From Halorubrum salinum (GTDB lineage: Archaea > Halobacteriota > Halobacteria > Halobacteriales > Haloferacaceae), in NCBI RefSeq assembly GCF_024494575.1, contig NZ_JANHDO010000002.1:310001-374000 (forward strand): a stretch of DNA of 64,000 bases, read 5' to 3'. Numbering within the stretch: position 1 is the stretch's first letter; the number at the start of each line of letters is the position of its first letter. Shown here one piece after another: positions 35,120 to 43,225 of this stretch. The notes under the pieces are model-generated. The model worked only from the letters and a program-made list of their open reading frames with translations, ran no database searches and had not been told where the DNA came from. A program made the position numbers and the translations under genes.

Positions 35120-36019
35120 ATGGTCAAACGACGCAGCATGGTGATCGGGCTCGGCGCGCTGGCGACCGGGAGCGGGGCAGTGTTCTCGTCGGCGGCGTTC
35201 TCGAATTCAACGGCATCAAGTGCCGACTTGCGGGTGGTCGTCGAGGAAACGCTGAATTTCGAGCCGAACGAAGATGCGGTCAACGGGGACACTATCCTCG
35301 GCCCAGATCAGTTCGACGATATCGCTGATGTTGATGACTTCTTTGACGATCAAGACACTCTCGACAGCAGTCTTGAAACACCAATCGCAGCGACGAACGG
35401 AGCGGCGAATGAGAACCTCAGGCTAGTCGCTGCAGTCGATTTCGGCCAGACAGCAACGTTCTCCGAGCTGTTTACCCTCAAAAACGACACTTCTGAACCG
35501 GTTGATGTCGGTATTGCGTACGACCGAAACGACACCGATTCCGGATTTCTCGACAACAGTGCAACCGGACAATACGGCGGAGACATCGCGGTCAACGACG
35601 AAGGTGGCCTCTCGCCGGCGCTCTCACGAGCCTCATACCAGTTCGTAATGAGCGATCCCGGTCCTCTCGAGTTCACCGATGGCGGCGGCTCCGTCACTGG
35701 TCTGATCTCACCGGCGAAGAATGGCAGTTTTATCGGAGACGATCCGGAAGTAGATCAGGGAAGTGCTGACAGCGTCGTCGGTAGCGGTTCCAGTGGTATC
35801 GACGCTCGCGATCGGCCAGCGAGTGCGGTCAGGCTGGATCCTGGGGAGGAAACTACTGTTGATCTCGTCGTTGACACAACGTACGACTCTGATGTCCGAG
35901 ACGCGCTCCAAACACAGGCTGACTTCGGCGGTAACGGGTTCGGTACTAGAAGAGCGACGATCGACTTGTTGGATGGGCTGACGGTCGGGACGCTCGACGA
36001 TCCGACATCCAGTAATTAA
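35120..36019 (+). CDS. Tat-exported DUF1102-like protein (paralogue 3)
   Basis: A 299-residue protein starting MVKRRSMVIGLGALATGSGAVFSSAAFSNSTASSADLRVVVEE. The twin-Arg signal, GAVFSSAAFS and ADLRVVV strand are like those of its neighbours. The mature part is beta-rich with FSELFTLKNDTSEPVDVGIAYDRNDTDSG and a late TVDLVVDTTYDSD segment. Base use is clearly less G+C-rich than in paralogue 2, closer to the S-layer gene. The CTACTAAG stretch at about 35076-35083 may be its TATA region. Function unknown; likely at the cell surface. Confidence 0.75.
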   Translation: MVKRRSMVIGLGALATGSGAVFSSAAFSNSTASSADLRVVVEETLNFEPNEDAVNGDTILGPDQFDDIADVDDFFDDQDTLDSSLETPIAATNGAANENLRLVAAVDFGQTATFSELFTLKNDTSEPVDVGIAYDRNDTDSGFLDNSATGQYGGDIAVNDEGGLSPALSRASYQFVMSDPGPLEFTDGGGSVTGLISPAKNGSFIGDDPEVDQGSADSVVGSGSSGIDARDRPASAVRLDPGEETTVDLVVDTTYDSDVRDALQTQADFGGNGFGTRRATIDLLDGLTVGTLDDPTSSN

Positions 36020-36088
36020 CCGCTCACCGCTTGCGCACCGTGCAGTGATGAGCAAAGCTATTTGATGCGTTCAATTCAGTATCATGGC

Positions 36089-36631
36089 ATGTCCTCTCGG
36101 CGAAAAGCAACCGTGGCCGCCGGGATCACGGTCATGACAAGCCTCGGTGGCTGTCTCGACAGATTACTCGACCGATCCACTGGTACCGACTCAGGCACAG
36201 TTGTGCAACAGCGAGAGATCGTCACCACGTACGACGACGCGGTCGTCGCCCGCAACGATGCCACGACGGCCCGCGACGAGGGAGTCACCGCGTTCAACGA
36301 GGAGTCGTACCCGGCCGCGATCGAGTCGATCGAGACCGCACTGACGGAGTACCGGACCGCGAACGAGGGGTTCGCCGAGGCGGCCGACCTCGCCCGCGAA
36401 CTCGACGAGGACGACGCCGCCGCGCTCTGTGAGACGGCCGTCACGGAGACGGCCCTGCAGGTCGACGCCACGGAGGCGGCCCTCTCGGCAGCGCGGGCGG
36501 CCGACGGAGACGCGGACGCCGGGACGATCAACGGCCACATCGAGACGTTCCGTACCTACCGCGACGAGGCCGCGGCGCTCACCGTTGAAGACGCCGACGC
36601 GGTCGCGGTCGCGCTCGGCTTAGAACCGTAG
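36089..36631 (+). CDS. Putative Tat lipoprotein, helical
   Basis: A 180-residue protein. MSSRRKATVAAGITVMTSLGGC gives a twin-Arg signal with a lipobox, Cys22 as the lipid site. The mature part is Ala/Glu/Asp-rich and helical, with a repeat-like pattern (AVVARNDATTARDEGVTAFNEESYPAAIESIETALTEYRTANEGF) that looks like TPR- or coiled-coil-type helices. An ATG at 36065 and a TTG at 36062 are in frame upstream, but the TATA-like CTATTTG at about 36058 favours 36089. It follows paralogue 3 by 69 bases. Function unknown. Confidence 0.7.
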   Translation: MSSRRKATVAAGITVMTSLGGCLDRLLDRSTGTDSGTVVQQREIVTTYDDAVVARNDATTARDEGVTAFNEESYPAAIESIETALTEYRTANEGFAEAADLARELDEDDAAALCETAVTETALQVDATEAALSAARAADGDADAGTINGHIETFRTYRDEAAALTVEDADAVAVALGLEP

Positions 36632-36710
36632 CGTCGCGTTCGCCCGTCTCCCGTTCTGATCCGACACCCGAATAGTATATACGGACTGAAACGAACTCTT
36701 CGCGTGAGAT

Positions 36711-37334
36711 GTGTGGGAGCAGGGCCCCTCCACGGGTTCGAGCGCTGCCGCCGCGCCGAACGCACCCGCGAGCGGAGGCGTCGTGAGCGTGTCGCTCACG
36801 GACCAGCGGGAGTACACCCGCCCGGAGAAAGACGAGCTGTACGACCTGTTGAGCAACCACCGCCGGCGGTACGTGATCCACTTCTGCAAGCAGACCGACG
36901 AGCCGCTGTCGCTTTCGGACCTAGCGGAGCGAGTCGCCGCCCGCGAGCAGGACAAGTCGGTGACGGAGCTCACCTCTGCCGAACGCAAGCGCGTGTACAC
37001 CTCACTCCAACAGACGCACCTCGACAGGCTGGCCGACGCCGGCATGATCGCGTACGACGGCGACCGGATCGAACTCACCGACGAGGCCGCTGCCCTCGAC
37101 GTCTATCTCGACGTCGTCCCCGAAGGGTCGATCTCGTGGGGGGTCTACTACCTCGGCGTCTCGCTTCTGTCCGCGCTCGTGCTGGCCGGCGTGTGGGTCG
37201 GGTTCGTCCCCACGGAGACCGTTCCGGCGATCGGGTGGGCCGCGGTGATCCTCGCGGTGTTCCTCGTCTCTTCTGTCGCGCAGGTGATACAGAACCGGCG
37301 CTACAGGCTCGGCGGGAGCGAGGAACCGCCGTGA
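36711..37334 (+). CDS. Winged-helix membrane protein (DUF7344-like)
   Basis: A 207-residue protein. Residues about 35-125 form a winged helix with KDELYDLLSNHRRRYVIHFCKQ, LSLSDLAERVAARE and VYTSLQQTHLDRLADAGMIAYD, the look of haloarchaeal DUF7344 domains. Two hydrophobic helices follow (GVYYLGVSLLSALVLAGVWVGFV; IGWAAVILAVFLVSSVAQVI). It could be a membrane-tethered regulator of the nearby surface genes, which is inference. A TATA-like AGTATATACG at 36675-36684 suits a leaderless GTG start at 36711; a GTG at 36783 is the alternative. Confidence 0.75.
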   Translation: MWEQGPSTGSSAAAAPNAPASGGVVSVSLTDQREYTRPEKDELYDLLSNHRRRYVIHFCKQTDEPLSLSDLAERVAAREQDKSVTELTSAERKRVYTSLQQTHLDRLADAGMIAYDGDRIELTDEAAALDVYLDVVPEGSISWGVYYLGVSLLSALVLAGVWVGFVPTETVPAIGWAAVILAVFLVSSVAQVIQNRRYRLGGSEEPP

Positions 37335-37473
37335 TGGGCGTTCGGCCACGGCAATACTTATGTCCACGTCACCTACGTTTCGCACGGAACGACGCCTCAG
37401 GCTCCGTCGGGCGCGGACGGCGTGGGCGAACCGAGACGAACACGAGTGAGGCGACACGGGGAACGGGGACACG

Positions 37474-38529
37474 ATGGGACGGAAACGAAAGCGCAGCCGC
37501 GGTAATTCGAGCGGCCTCGTGAGCCGCCGCGCCGCCCTCGGCGTCCTCCTCACCGGCGGTGCCGCCGCCGCCGGCGTCCAGGGGACGGGCGCGTTCTCGT
37601 CGGTCACCGGCGACCGGCAGTTCAGCGTCGGGACCGCGGACGACGACAACGCGCTCCTCGGGATAGAGCCGCGGGACCCGACGGGCACGTCGGGCGACAC
37701 GGTGCCGCTGTTCACCGTGACGAACCGACTTTCGGAGTCGCTGACGCTCGAACAGGTCGGCGTCGTCGACGCCGGGTCGCTCGGGATCACCCGAACCGAT
37801 CTGCAGATCGACCGGTGGACGCTGCAGCCGGGCGAGTCGACCGACATCGAGGCCGGACTCTCGTGCGCCTCGGGCGCGACCGACGACGTCACCCTCGCGA
37901 TCCGCGCGGTCACCACCGACCGCGACGAGTCGATCGAGCTCACGCGGTCGACGACGGTCGCGTGTCAGGTCCCGGCCGCGAAGTGCCTTACCGATCCGGA
38001 GATCGAACTCGAAGGCGAGACCGTCCCGTGTATCGACGTCGACCTCCGGGGCGGCGGGGAGGTCGAGATCGAGGCCGAGGGCAGCGTCGTCAACGGCGAC
38101 GCGACGGTCACGCTCGGAGGCGGCGGCAAGGTCTCGGTCGAACTGGAGGGGAGCGAGATCCGAGGCGACCTCGACATTCAGATACGGGGCGGCGGGGAGG
38201 TGTCGATATCGCTCGCAGACAGCGAGATACGCGGTGAGATTCGGATCGAGACCCCGGGCGGAGCCGAAGTCGAACTCGAGATGGAAAACGCCGCGATCGG
38301 CGGCGGGGTCACCGCCACGCTCGGCGGTGGCGGTACGCTCGGCCTCTCGATGGAAGGGAGCACTATCGGCGGCGACACGGAGATCACCACCGGCGGCGGC
38401 GCGAGCGTCAAAGTCGAGATGGAGGGAAGCGCGATCCGCGGAGACCTCGCCGTCGACACGGGAGGCGGGAGCAGCGTCGAGGTAGAGACCGAAGACAGCG
38501 AGATAGACGGGTCCCGTCCGGACGGCTGA
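37474..38529 (+). CDS. Tat-exported protein with seven 23-residue repeats (paralogue 4)
   Basis: A 351-residue protein. A basic start leads to a twin-Arg signal (LVSRRAALGVLLTGGAAAAGVQGTGAFSSVTGDRQFSVGTADDD), the same signal pattern as paralogues 1-3. Residues 45-175 are a beta-rich domain with TVTNRLSESLTLEQVGVVDAG. Residues about 190-347 are seven tandem repeats of about 23 residues, each with GGG, a V/I-x-V/I-x-E strand, S-x-I and GD, consistent with a beta-solenoid. Cys residues at 131, 164, 171 and 186 could pair. CAATACTTATG at about 37350 is a TATA candidate, with a leader near 95 bases. Confidence 0.78.
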   Translation: MGRKRKRSRGNSSGLVSRRAALGVLLTGGAAAAGVQGTGAFSSVTGDRQFSVGTADDDNALLGIEPRDPTGTSGDTVPLFTVTNRLSESLTLEQVGVVDAGSLGITRTDLQIDRWTLQPGESTDIEAGLSCASGATDDVTLAIRAVTTDRDESIELTRSTTVACQVPAAKCLTDPEIELEGETVPCIDVDLRGGGEVEIEAEGSVVNGDATVTLGGGGKVSVELEGSEIRGDLDIQIRGGGEVSISLADSEIRGEIRIETPGGAEVELEMENAAIGGGVTATLGGGGTLGLSMEGSTIGGDTEITTGGGASVKVEMEGSAIRGDLAVDTGGGSSVEVETEDSEIDGSRPDG

Positions 38530-38530
38530 G

Positions 38531-39175
38531 GTGAACGACATGAATGACGCCGAGTACGCACAGGCCCGCAGAGACCTGGTTGCCGACCTCCGACGCCGGC
38601 TCGACGTGGACGCCTCCGTTCTCTCCGCGATCGAGGCGGTCCCCCGACACGCGTTCGTTCCGGAGCCGCGGCGGCAGAGCGCCTACGAGGACCGCCCCCT
38701 GCCGATCGGACATGACCAGACGATAAGCGCGCCCCACATAGTCGCGATCATGACCGATCTGCTCGGTCTCGAACGGGGCGACCGCGTCTTCGAGGTGGGA
38801 ACCGGCTGCGGGTACCACGCGGCCGTCCTCGCCGAGATCGTCGGTCCGGGAAACGTCTTCACGGCCGAGTACGTCCCGGAACTAGCCGGAACCGCCCGAG
38901 ACAGGCTCGACCGGCTCGGGTACGACGTCACCGTGTACGCGGGAGACGCTCGAGACGCGTTTCGAGACGAGGATCCGTTCGCGGCCGCGTCGGTGACGTG
39001 TGCGCCCGACGGCGGCGTCCCAGAGGCGATCGTCGACCGGGTCGAGACCGGCGGCCGGATCGTCGCGCCCGTCGGTGACCAGACGGGTCGACAGCGGCTC
39101 GTGCGTCTCACCGTCCGGGAAGGCGAGACGGAGCGCGAGGACCACGGGGGCGTTCGGTTCGTCCCGATGCGGTGA
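38531..39175 (+). CDS. pcm: Protein-L-isoaspartate O-methyltransferase
   Basis: A 214-residue SAM-dependent enzyme that repairs isoaspartyl residues. GHDQTISAPHIVAIM (His61 to Met74) is the characteristic substrate motif. EVGTGCGYHAAVLAEI is the SAM motif I. PFAAASVTCAPDGGVPEAIVD and TGGRIVAPVGD complete the family pattern. The GTG start at 38531 is one base after the previous stop; an ATG at 38540 is an alternative. It is paired with a second, degenerate copy downstream. Confidence 0.92.
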   Translation: MNDMNDAEYAQARRDLVADLRRRLDVDASVLSAIEAVPRHAFVPEPRRQSAYEDRPLPIGHDQTISAPHIVAIMTDLLGLERGDRVFEVGTGCGYHAAVLAEIVGPGNVFTAEYVPELAGTARDRLDRLGYDVTVYAGDARDAFRDEDPFAAASVTCAPDGGVPEAIVDRVETGGRIVAPVGDQTGRQRLVRLTVREGETEREDHGGVRFVPMR

Positions 39176-39215
39176 CGAGCGAGCCGCTTTAGAGGACCGA
39201 GTACCGAACGAGCGT

Positions 39216-40067
39216 ATGGACGAAGCGTCGATCCGCGCCGACGCGATCGAGGGGCTCGAACACAAGCTCGACGAGCCGCTGGACGCGTCCGTACTGACGG
39301 CGCTCCAGCGCGTCTCTCGGGAGGCGTTCGTCGACGACACCCCGAGAGAGGGCGATAGCAGTCACGGCGGCGATGGCGCATCCGGCTCGCTCTCGACCGA
39401 GGTCGTCGTCCGACTGATCACGGCCTTGGAGGCCGCCGAGGGCGACGAGGTGCTCGTCGTCGGTGCCGGCGGGGGATACTCCGTCGCGATGCTCGCCGAG
39501 ATCGCCGGCGCGCGCCACGTACACGCGGTCGACATCGACCGCGAGGCCGTCTGGACCGCGCGGTCGAACCTCGCTGCGGCCGGCTACGACGCGGTGCTCG
39601 TCGACCGACGGGACGGTGCCAACGGGCTCCCGGAGTACGCGCCGTACGACCGGATCCTCCTCGAAGCGGCCGTCGTCGAGCCGCCGCGCGCGCTCCGCGA
39701 CCAACTCGCCGCGGACGGACGGCTCGTCTATCCGCGCGGCACGGCGGTGCAGACCATCGCCGCGATCGAACCCGACGCGGACGGCGAACGCGACGCTGGG
39801 TCGGATCCGGACGCCGACCTCGGTCCGGACGCCGCTTCTGAGCAGACGCGCGCCCGACCGTCGACCGAGGACGATACCGCCCCGCCGGGGTTCAGTACCG
39901 TCGAGACCGCCGGGCCGGTCCGGATCGATCCCATGCTCGTCGACGGCGAGCAGGGCGGCGTCGAGCGGAACCGGACGCGCAGGGAGGACGCCGAGTGGGC
40001 AACACAGGGTCACTTCGCTCCCCACGGCTGGGAACAGGAGTGGATCGACTGGGACGACAGGCTCTAA
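39216..40067 (+). CDS. Divergent isoaspartyl methyltransferase-like protein
   Basis: A 283-residue relative of the gene upstream. The SAM motif is retained (VLVVGAGGGYSVAMLAEIAG) and is followed by DIDREAVWTARSNLAAAGYD. The GHDQTIS substrate motif is absent; that position reads GASGSLSTEVV. A long acidic insert (about residues 190-230) and a C-terminal WATQGHFAPHGWEQEWIDWDDRL tail are added. It may methylate another target or serve a structural role. The ATG at 39216 is chosen; the upstream frame overlaps pcm. Confidence 0.8.
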   Translation: MDEASIRADAIEGLEHKLDEPLDASVLTALQRVSREAFVDDTPREGDSSHGGDGASGSLSTEVVVRLITALEAAEGDEVLVVGAGGGYSVAMLAEIAGARHVHAVDIDREAVWTARSNLAAAGYDAVLVDRRDGANGLPEYAPYDRILLEAAVVEPPRALRDQLAADGRLVYPRGTAVQTIAAIEPDADGERDAGSDPDADLGPDAASEQTRARPSTEDDTAPPGFSTVETAGPVRIDPMLVDGEQGGVERNRTRREDAEWATQGHFAPHGWEQEWIDWDDRL

Positions 40068-40141
40068 GGGTCCGCTCTCGGTCCGCAGCCGCCCTCGGCC
40101 GATCGCGGTGGCTCGGGGAGGGCCGCCCTCGGACGATCGGA

Positions 40142-40618
40142 TCACTCGGCGATGACGAGTACCTCCGTGTTCTCCCGCTCGTCGACGTAGTCGCCCTCTG
40201 ACGGTGGCTTGACCTCGATCGTGAGCGTTCCGTCCGGCTGGTTCGGTCCCAGCTCCGGGTCGACGTCGACGCGCGCGGTCCCGTCCGCGTTCGTCTTTCC
40301 GGTGGCGACGCCGTCGATCCGCGCCGAACCGCTCCGGACTATCACCGTCGCGTCGGCGACGCTCGCGCCGTCGGGGTCGAACACCGTGACCGCGAGCGAC
40401 TGGTCGCCCGTCGTCGTCACTTCCGGCTGGGGTCTGGCGTCGAGCTCCGTCGCCGCCAGTCCGTCGATGTCGCCGATCATCCCCATCATGACGCTGAGGC
40501 TCGCGACGCCGACGACGAGCGCGATCACCAGTCTGACCGGTAACCCCTCTATCGCACGACGGTCAGTGCGAAACGATCGTCGGTTGGCGGTGCGTCCGTC
40601 CCGCTTCGAGTCGAACAT
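40142..40618 (-). CDS. Membrane-anchored protein with a carboxypeptidase-regulatory-like domain
   Basis: A 158-residue protein. An Arg-rich start leads to one hydrophobic helix (LVIALVVGVASLSVMMGMIG). The exposed part has SLAVTVFDPDGASVADATVIVRSGSARIDGVATGKTNADGTARVDVDPEL, the look of a carboxypeptidase-regulatory-like or invasin-type beta sandwich. A family named DUF7382 may fit. The ATG at 40618 is preferred because the upstream extension overlaps the promoter of the divergent ATPase. Function unknown. Confidence 0.7.
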   Translation of the reverse strand: MFDSKRDGRTANRRSFRTDRRAIEGLPVRLVIALVVGVASLSVMMGMIGDIDGLAATELDARPQPEVTTTGDQSLAVTVFDPDGASVADATVIVRSGSARIDGVATGKTNADGTARVDVDPELGPNQPDGTLTIEVKPPSEGDYVDERENTEVLVIAE

Positions 40619-40735
40619 ACCCCCGCTGGCCGCGGTATTGAATATAAACGGTCGGTCCGGTTCGACCGCGCGATCGGTCGTCGAGGTCGCTTCGCGCTCC
40701 GGACGCTTTTGTACGATACCGCGGCCCCGATCGGT

Positions 40736-41980
40736 ATGCACGTGATCGGACGCGACGGCGCGGCCTCGGTCTCACCTCGGGAGTCGGCGGCCGGCGACGA
40801 CGAGACGACCGCGCCGCCCGTCCGACCGCCGACCGTTCGGCTCGGGTCGTTCCTGGCCCGCGACGGGAGCGACGGAGCGGCGGTCGGCGTCGACGCGGAC
40901 GGTCCGCACGCCGCCGTCGTCTTCGGAAAGCGCGGGACCGGGAAGTCGTACACGCTCGGCGTCATCGCCGAGGGGCTCGCGGCCGCCGACGGCGTCGCAC
41001 CGGTCGTCGTCGATCCGATGGGCGTGTTCGGCGGCCTCTGCACCGCCGGCGGTCGCGTCGTCGAGCCGACCGTCCGCCCGGCCGCGGTCCCGGCGAGCGC
41101 GTGGCCGGATCTGCTCGGACTCGACCCCACGAGCGGTGCGGGGAGCCTGCTCTGGCGGGCCGTCGCCGACGCGGTCGCGGCGGCGTCCGGCGTCCGACGG
41201 AACGGAACGTCGCCCGACCCCGAGACGGGAGTCCCGTTGCCGTCTCTCGACGACGTCCGCGGCCGGATCGACGCCTCCGGAGCACCGGAGGCCGCTCGCC
41301 GCGCCGCCGACAACCACCTCCGTCTCGCCGAGTCGTGGGGCGTCTTCGACGCCGCGGCGGCGCCGGTCGAGAGCTTCGCCGCCGACGGGACGCCGACCGT
41401 GCTCGACCTCGCCGGGGTTCCCGAGCGGGCCGGGGCCGCGGTCGTTCGAGCGGTCGCCCGCGGGCTCTACGACGCTCGGGTCGCCGGCCGGCTCGACCGG
41501 CTCCCGTGGCTGCTCGTCGACGAGGCGCACGCCTTCTTCGGCGGCGTCGCGGAGCCGGCGCTGCGGACGCTCCTCACTCGCGGTCGCGCGCCCGGCGTGT
41601 CGCTCGTCTGCGCGACGCAGCGCCCCGGGGCCCTGCCGAGCGTGGCGGTCTCGCAGTCGGACCTCCTCGTCGCTCACCGACTGACCGCCGAGGACGACGT
41701 TTCCCGGCTCGCGGAGGCGGAAGCGACGTATCTCGGGGGGTCTCTCGCCTCGCGGCTCCCGACGGGCACCGGCGAGGCGCTCGTCGTCGACGACGCGACC
41801 GAGACGGTACACACCGTCCGCGTCCGCGAGCGACGGACACCGCACGGGGGTGGAAGCCCCCGCGCGAGCCGGACGCGGGCGGCGGCCGAGCGATCGGACG
41901 CCGACGGTTCGGCCGGTGGTGGGGTCTGCAGCCCCGACACGCCCGACGGGGGTCCGCGCGAGTCCGAAGACCGAAGATGA
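40736..41980 (+). CDS. HerA-like ATPase (DUF87 type)
   Basis: A 414-residue P-loop ATPase. Walker A is GKRGTGKS at residues 64-71. Walker B is PWLLVDEAHAFF at about residues 258-269, followed by GVSLVCATQRPGALPSVAVSQSDLLVAHRLT. This is the HerA/FtsK-like pattern. HerA works with NurA in DNA end processing, but no nurA is here and the N- and C-terminal barrels are not obvious, so this may be another DUF87 ATPase. The last 50 residues are a Ser/Arg/Asp-rich tail. The ATG at 40736 is chosen over an ORF extension from 40709. Confidence 0.8.
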   Translation: MHVIGRDGAASVSPRESAAGDDETTAPPVRPPTVRLGSFLARDGSDGAAVGVDADGPHAAVVFGKRGTGKSYTLGVIAEGLAAADGVAPVVVDPMGVFGGLCTAGGRVVEPTVRPAAVPASAWPDLLGLDPTSGAGSLLWRAVADAVAAASGVRRNGTSPDPETGVPLPSLDDVRGRIDASGAPEAARRAADNHLRLAESWGVFDAAAAPVESFAADGTPTVLDLAGVPERAGAAVVRAVARGLYDARVAGRLDRLPWLLVDEAHAFFGGVAEPALRTLLTRGRAPGVSLVCATQRPGALPSVAVSQSDLLVAHRLTAEDDVSRLAEAEATYLGGSLASRLPTGTGEALVVDDATETVHTVRVRERRTPHGGGSPRASRTRAAAERSDADGSAGGGVCSPDTPDGGPRESEDRR

Positions 41981-41999
41981 CCGGCGCCGACTCCCACGT

Positions 42000-42347
42000 A
42001 TGGAACGAACGCGGCTCGGTTACCTCCTCGTCGCCGCGGGCGGGTTCGTCGGCGCTGTCGCCCGATACGGCGTCGACGTGGCCGCGGGGGACACGACGGG
42101 CCTCGGCACGCTCGCGGTGAACCTCGTCGGGTCGCTCGCGCTCGGCGTGATCGTGGGGAGCGCGGCGACGACGCGCACGCGGCTGTTCGTCGCGACCGGC
42201 GCGCTCTCGTCATTCACCACGTACAGCACGTTCGTCGGCGACGCGGTGGCGCTCGGCACCCTCACCGGCAGCGCGTACGTCGCCGCGAGCTACGCGCTCG
42301 GGTTCGCGTCGGCGGCCGTCGGGCTCCTGATCGGAGGGCGACTGTGA
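42000..42347 (+). CDS. crcB: Fluoride channel CrcB/Fluc, subunit 1
   Basis: A 115-residue membrane protein with four helices. GGFVGAVARYGVD, LAVNLVGSLALG and GALSSFTTYSTFVGD are the Fluc signatures, the last carrying the central Na+/F- pathway residues. It exports fluoride. Haloarchaea often have two crcB genes that form heterodimers. The second follows at 42391, a 43-base gap. Confidence 0.92.
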   Translation: MERTRLGYLLVAAGGFVGAVARYGVDVAAGDTTGLGTLAVNLVGSLALGVIVGSAATTRTRLFVATGALSSFTTYSTFVGDAVALGTLTGSAYVAASYALGFASAAVGLLIGGRL

Positions 42348-42390
42348 GGGTGATCGCACGGTCGGCTGTGACGATGATCGGAGGGCACCG

Positions 42391-42759
42391 GTGACCGGAG
42401 CGGCTTCCGCCGTCCTCCTCGTCGGACTCGGCGGCGCGCTCGGAGCCGCGGCCCGCCACGCGGTCGGGCTCCGGATCGAGGGGAGTCCGTCGATCGCGGT
42501 CGTCAACGCGCTCGGGAGCCTCGCACTCGGCGGGACCCTCGCCGCGCCGGTCGGATCCGCGGGGACGCTCCTCGTCGGCGTCGGGTTCTGCGGGGCGTTC
42601 ACCACGTTCTCATCATTCGCCGTCGAGACCGTCTCGACCGCTACAAGCGGAGAAATCACCCGAGCCGCCCGCTTCGCGGCGGTGAACCTCGCCGCCTCGA
42701 TCTGTGCATTCCTCGTCGGAACGCTGCTCGTCGACGCGCTCACCGGCGGCCTCGACTGA
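42391..42759 (+). CDS. crcB: Fluoride channel CrcB/Fluc, subunit 2
   Basis: A 122-residue four-helix protein from a GTG start. LGGALGAAARHAVGLR, AVVNALGSLALGG and VGFCGAFTTFSSFAVETV are the Fluc signatures. It likely pairs with the gene just upstream. Sequence differs clearly between the two, as in known heterodimeric Flucs. Confidence 0.92.
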   Translation: MTGAASAVLLVGLGGALGAAARHAVGLRIEGSPSIAVVNALGSLALGGTLAAPVGSAGTLLVGVGFCGAFTTFSSFAVETVSTATSGEITRAARFAAVNLAASICAFLVGTLLVDALTGGLD

Positions 42760-42849
42760 GTGGGATTCGCGCGTGCCAGCCGGGCCGCGGGACGTCCCGG
42801 CGTGCGAGCGAACGACAGGTACAGGCCGCTCCGTCCCGTACCCGGTGCC

Positions 42850-43203
42850 GTGACCGACGACGCTGACTCCGGCCCGCGAACCGGCCCAGACGGCGACACC
42901 GCGGTCGGTGAGGAGGAGCGAGCCGTCGACGGCGCGAGGAACGCTGGCGGCGACGGGAGGAACGCTGGCGACGACGCCGTCGCGTTCGGTGACCTCTCGC
43001 TTCCACAGCGCGTCTTCGTCGCGGCGGTCCAGAACCCGACGCGCGGCGTCGCCATCGTCGGCCTGCTCGCGTTCGCGTTCTCGTTTTACGTCGCGTTTTG
43101 GCTCGTGTTCCCGCGCATCGCCGCGCTCGCGTCGGTCGTCGGGTTCGTCCTCGTCGCGCTCGTCGCGCTCGTCTACGTCGCGTCGGACCGGATGTCCGCG
43201 TAG
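42850..43203 (+). CDS. Small membrane protein, unknown function
   Basis: A 117-residue protein from a GTG start. The first 55 residues are Asp/Gly/Ala-rich and likely disordered. FGDLSLPQRVFVAAVQNPTRG precedes two hydrophobic helices (VAIVGLLAFAFSFYVAFWLVF; IAALASVVGFVLVALVALVYVA). No family is recognised. The frame opens at 42760, but that part is Arg-rich and unlike a protein N-terminus. It follows crcB on the same strand. Confidence 0.65.
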   Translation: MTDDADSGPRTGPDGDTAVGEEERAVDGARNAGGDGRNAGDDAVAFGDLSLPQRVFVAAVQNPTRGVAIVGLLAFAFSFYVAFWLVFPRIAALASVVGFVLVALVALVYVASDRMSA

Positions 43204-43225
43204 GCGGCCGCGCCTCGCTCGATCG

